Below the pieces are notes generated by a model. It was not told the DNA's origin, did not search any database, and was given only the letters and a program-made list of their open reading frames with translations. Below, piece after piece: positions 61,562 through 64,000 of a stretch of 64,000 bases of DNA. The stretch's first letter is position 1, and every line of letters starts with the position of its first letter. This DNA comes from Bradyrhizobium sp. Ghvi (GTDB lineage Bacteria; Pseudomonadota; Alphaproteobacteria; Rhizobiales; Xanthobacteraceae): positions 141,488 through 205,487 of the forward strand of contig NZ_FOVU01000009.1 of the NCBI RefSeq assembly GCF_900115265.1. Direction: 5' to 3'. The position numbers and the translations under genes are program-made.

Positions 61562-61674
61562 ATCTTCTGGGTCGAACTGGACCGGAGCGCGAATGGTGGG
61601 GCGCCCGATGGACGCAGCGGCGTCACTCTAGTCCTCAATCGGTAAAATTGGCCTATTCGACGGCGGTTTCGTGT

Positions 61675-61745
61675 GTATACATAAAAGGTAATATAATAAG
61701 CTAATCTGCCGTGAGTTGGCTTCCTTCAGCCAATAAAGTATACAT
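61675..61745. other. Direct repeat GTATACAT, 63 bases apart, with hairpin between
   Basis: GTATACAT occurs at 61675-61682 and 61738-61745, a distance of 63 bases or six helical turns. TTGGCT/AGCCAA (61716-61733) forms a small hairpin between them. The stretch is AT-rich against GC-rich surroundings and lies in the 576-base gap 61562-62137 upstream of the lipoprotein gene and of the ABC binding-protein gene. The purpose is unknown. Confidence 0.25.
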
Positions 61746-61914
61746 CGCGTATGCAGATGAAGATGCCGGGCGGATCAATTCAACGTCGCCTCCGGCGCAT
61801 GTTCGAATTCTGCAAAGGAGAGGCGGTTTTCTCCAGCCACGCCGCCGTCGGACGCTCCTAGGGTGCTGCATGAACTGGCGACAGGCCGTCCCGTCCGGCG
61901 AACGGCTTTCCTTG

Positions 61915-61950
61915 TTGACACGGACTTTTTATTTGTACAATCGTACAAAT
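61915..61950 (+). promoter_or_regulatory. Promoter overlapped by a perfect palindromic operator
   Basis: TTGACA (61915-61920) and TACAAT (61936-61941) are 15 bases apart. The -10 lies inside ATTTGTACAATCGTACAAAT (61931-61950), an eight-base perfect inverted repeat with a four-base centre. A dimeric repressor of TetR, GntR or MarR type bound there would block the promoter. It points at the binding-protein gene, leaving a leader of about 190 bases. Confidence 0.55.
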
Positions 61951-62137
61951 CTCGCCTTCGCGGTGGGTCGATCGCGCGGCTTGCACCGAATGGTCGCCCA
62001 ACGTCCGATTGACAACGGGGTTGCAGAGGACGCCATGTGGCCGCGCGGCATGGCTTGTCCGTAGGTTCAGAGCGCGGCAAGGACCGGGGACTCGGTCCGG
62101 CGCACAATTTGTCAGGAATGATGGGGAGGGACATCTG

Positions 62138-63316
62138 ATGTTCGATCGCAGAATCTTTTCACGCACCGCAGCCGCGGCTGTCGTCGTAAGCGTTGCGGGC
62201 CTCGCCCCGGCAAACGCGGAGGACACCGTCAAGGTCGGTCTGATCCTTCCGATGACCGGCGGCCAGGCCTCGACCGGCAAGCAGATCGAGAACGCGATCA
62301 AGCTCTACATGCAGCAGAATGGCGACACCGTCGCCGGCAAGAAGATCGAGATCATCGTCAAGGACGACGCGGCGATCCCGGACAAGACCAAGACCGCGGC
62401 GCAGGAACTGATCGTCAACGAGAAGGTCAATTTCATCGGCGGCTTCGGCGTGACACCGGCAGCGCTCGCGGCCGCGCCGCTGGCAACGCAGGCGAAGATT
62501 CCGGAAGTCGTCATGGCAGCCGGCACCTCCATCATCACCGAGCGCTCGCCTTACATCGTGCGCACCAGCTTCACGCTTGCGCAGTCCTCGACCATCATCG
62601 GCGACTGGGCCGTGAAGAACGGCATCAAGAAAGTGGCGACGCTGACCTCGGATTACGCGCCGGGCAACGACGCGCTCAACTTCTTCAAGGAGCACTTCAC
62701 CGCCGGTGGCGGCCAGGTGGTCGAAGAGGTCAAGACGCCGCTTGCCAACCCAGACTTCGCGCCGTTCCTGCAGCGCATGAAAGATGCCAAGCCCGACGCG
62801 ATCTTCGTGTTCGTGCCGGCGGGCCAGGGCGGCAACTTCATGAAGCAGTATGCCGAGCGCGGCCTCGACAAGGCCGGCATCAAAGTGATCGGACCGGGCG
62901 ACGTCACCGACGACGACCTCCTCAACAACATGGGCGACGCCGTGCTTGGGACCGTGACCGCGCACATCTATTCGGCGGCGCATCCCTCGCAGATGAACAA
63001 GGACTTCGTCGCCGCCTACAAGAAGGCCTTCGGCAATCGTCCGGGCTTCATGGCGGTGAGCGGCTATGACGGCATCCACCTGATCTACGAGGCGCTCAAG
63101 AAGACCAATGGCGATACCGACGGCACCAAGCTGGTCGAAGCCATGAAGGGGCAGAAGTGGGAGAGCCCGCGCGGTCCGATCTCGATCGATCCGGAGACGC
63201 GCGACATCATCCAGAACGTCTATATCCGCAAGGTGGAGAAGGTCGACGGCGAGCTCTACAACGTCGAGTTCCAGACCTTTGAAGCCGTCAAGGATCTCGG
63301 CAAGACCAAGAAGTGA
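62138..63316 (+). CDS. ABC transporter substrate-binding protein (branched-chain amino-acid family)
   Basis: The 392-residue protein starts MFDRRIFSRTAAAAVVVSVA, a signal peptide ending near PANAED, followed by VKVGLILPMTGGQASTGKQI and GGFGVTPAALAAAPLATQAK, the type 1 periplasmic binding fold. ATG 62138 has GGGGAGGG about ten bases upstream. The next gene is a LivH-type permease, so this begins a second Liv-like system. The ligand is unknown; many such rhizobial systems import aromatic or dicarboxylic acids. Confidence 0.88.
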   Translation: MFDRRIFSRTAAAAVVVSVAGLAPANAEDTVKVGLILPMTGGQASTGKQIENAIKLYMQQNGDTVAGKKIEIIVKDDAAIPDKTKTAAQELIVNEKVNFIGGFGVTPAALAAAPLATQAKIPEVVMAAGTSIITERSPYIVRTSFTLAQSSTIIGDWAVKNGIKKVATLTSDYAPGNDALNFFKEHFTAGGGQVVEEVKTPLANPDFAPFLQRMKDAKPDAIFVFVPAGQGGNFMKQYAERGLDKAGIKVIGPGDVTDDDLLNNMGDAVLGTVTAHIYSAAHPSQMNKDFVAAYKKAFGNRPGFMAVSGYDGIHLIYEALKKTNGDTDGTKLVEAMKGQKWESPRGPISIDPETRDIIQNVYIRKVEKVDGELYNVEFQTFEAVKDLGKTKK

Positions 63317-63382
63317 CGCGCGAAAGCGCGTCATCCCGGAACGCGCTTAGCGCGTATCCTGGATCTCGCCGGCCGCTCCAGC

Positions 63383-63460
63383 GTCATGCCCGGGCTTGTC
63401 CCGGGCATCCACGCAAGGCCAGACAAGAACGTGGATGGCCGGGACAAGCCCGGCCATGAC
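63383..63460. repeat. Inverted repeat between binding-protein and permease genes
   Basis: Two 30-base arms (63383-63412 and 63431-63460) match as reverse complements in 28 of 30 positions, with an 18-base loop. The left arm starts GTCATGCCCGGGCTTGTCCC. This REP-like palindrome sits in an operon gap, as does the one at 49757, and could stabilise the upstream message so that binding protein exceeds permease. Confidence 0.7.
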
Positions 63461-63480
63461 ACCCAATCTAGACCGGGACG

Positions 63481-64000
63481 ATGACCTCAATCCTCACCAA
63501 CCTGTTCGATGGCGTGGCTTACGGCATGCTGCTGTTCGTGCTGGCTTGCGGGCTTGCGGTCACGCTCGGCCTGATGAACTTCGTCAATCTCGCCCACGGC
63601 GCCTTCGCCATGGCTGGTGGCTATGTCTGCATGCTGCTGGTGAATCAGCACGGCTGGCCGTTCTTCGCGGCCCTGCCGCTCGCCTTCGTCTCCTCCGCGG
63701 TGATCGGTATCGTGCTCGAGCGCACGCTCTACCGGCATCTCTATGCGCGCAGCCATCTCGACCAGGTGCTGTTCACGATCGGCTTGGCCTTCATGTCGGT
63801 CGCGGCCGTGGACTACATTCAGGGCTCGTCGCGCGTGTTCATCAACCTGCCCGCCGCGCTGCAGGGGCAGTTCGACCTGCTCGGCGTCGGCATTGGCCGC
63901 TACCGGTTGATGATCATCGTGATCTGCGGCCTGCTCACCATCGGCCTGCAGATGGTGCTGGCCAAGACTCGCTTCGGCAGCCGCCTGCGCGCTGCGGTCG
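63481..64000 (+). CDS. ABC transporter permease LivH family (3' truncated by window edge)
   Basis: ATG 63481 opens a frame that runs off the right edge without a stop. The 173 visible residues begin MTSILTNLFDGVAYGMLLFV and include GLAVTLGLMNFVNLAHGAFA, the first coupling region of LivH permeases, followed by the second and third membrane helices and RFGSRLRAAV, the start of the EAA loop. It belongs with the upstream binding-protein gene. Confidence 0.85.
   Translation, partial: MTSILTNLFDGVAYGMLLFVLACGLAVTLGLMNFVNLAHGAFAMAGGYVCMLLVNQHGWPFFAALPLAFVSSAVIGIVLERTLYRHLYARSHLDQVLFTIGLAFMSVAAVDYIQGSSRVFINLPAALQGQFDLLGVGIGRYRLMIIVICGLLTIGLQMVLAKTRFGSRLRAAV

Noticed and set aside
1..64000. CRISPR arrays, tRNA or rRNA genes, transposases
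   Set aside because: No regularly spaced repeats, cloverleaf or rRNA sequence, or transposase-like reading frame was seen on either strand.

Overview
The window reads as chromosome of a high-GC alphaproteobacterium, most likely Bradyrhizobium or a close relative. This is inferred from codon style, the kinds of intergenic palindromes present, a calcium-binding repeat tail with the DLNGDGVIG motif, several LivFGHMK-type operons, and a decayed beta-helix gene of a type I associate with that genus. No rRNA, tRNA, CRISPR array or intact insertion sequence was seen.

About two thirds of the window (0.4-45 kb) is a large surface-glycan locus. Positions 0.4-12 kb hold an acyltransferase, a flippase, an overlapping minus-strand group (cupin, sugar aminotransferase, methyltransferase, glycosyltransferase), a CgeB-like transferase and two paralogous polymerase-like membrane proteins that flank a two-gene cassette on the other strand. 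Positions 11.9-14.6 kb encode an oxidoreductase/acetyltransferase/aminotransferase trio for a 3-amino sugar nucleotide. Positions 14.8-21.4 kb start with legB and legC, followed by a KpsS-like protein, a second flippase and a third polymerase-like protein.

Positions 24.6-36.1 kb complete a legionaminic-acid pathway: legF and legG on the minus strand, then legI, a NeuD/LegH-like acetyltransferase, ptmE, a ptmA-like reductase, an N-acetyl sugar amidotransferase (ptmG/pseA-like), a deacetylase-formyltransferase pair, a DUF218 protein, HisH/HisF homologues and another hexapeptide acyltransferase. The predicted product is CMP-legionaminic acid made through GDP-sugars, probably amidinated and possibly N-formylated. 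A near-ideal FNR/FixK box precedes legB, and a second lies upstream of one of two paralogous phytanoyl-CoA-dioxygenase-like genes. Positions 36-45 kb add a class III aminotransferase, a WbuB-like glycosyltransferase, GDP-fucose synthase, GDP-mannose 4,6-dehydratase, a PaaK-like ligase and an AGE-family epimerase, with two gene remnants in the gaps.

The right third is ordinary: a minus-strand branched-chain amino-acid-type ABC operon with an embedded acyl-CoA ligase (45.4-52.7 kb), a Crp/Fnr regulator, an MFS transporter, a zinc-ribbon/cyclase/ATPase/TPR protein, a thioredoxin-fold protein, a HemD-like protein, PurU and a small lipoprotein. It ends with the start of a second Liv-type ABC system, preceded by a promoter that overlaps a perfect palindromic operator; the last gene runs off the right edge.
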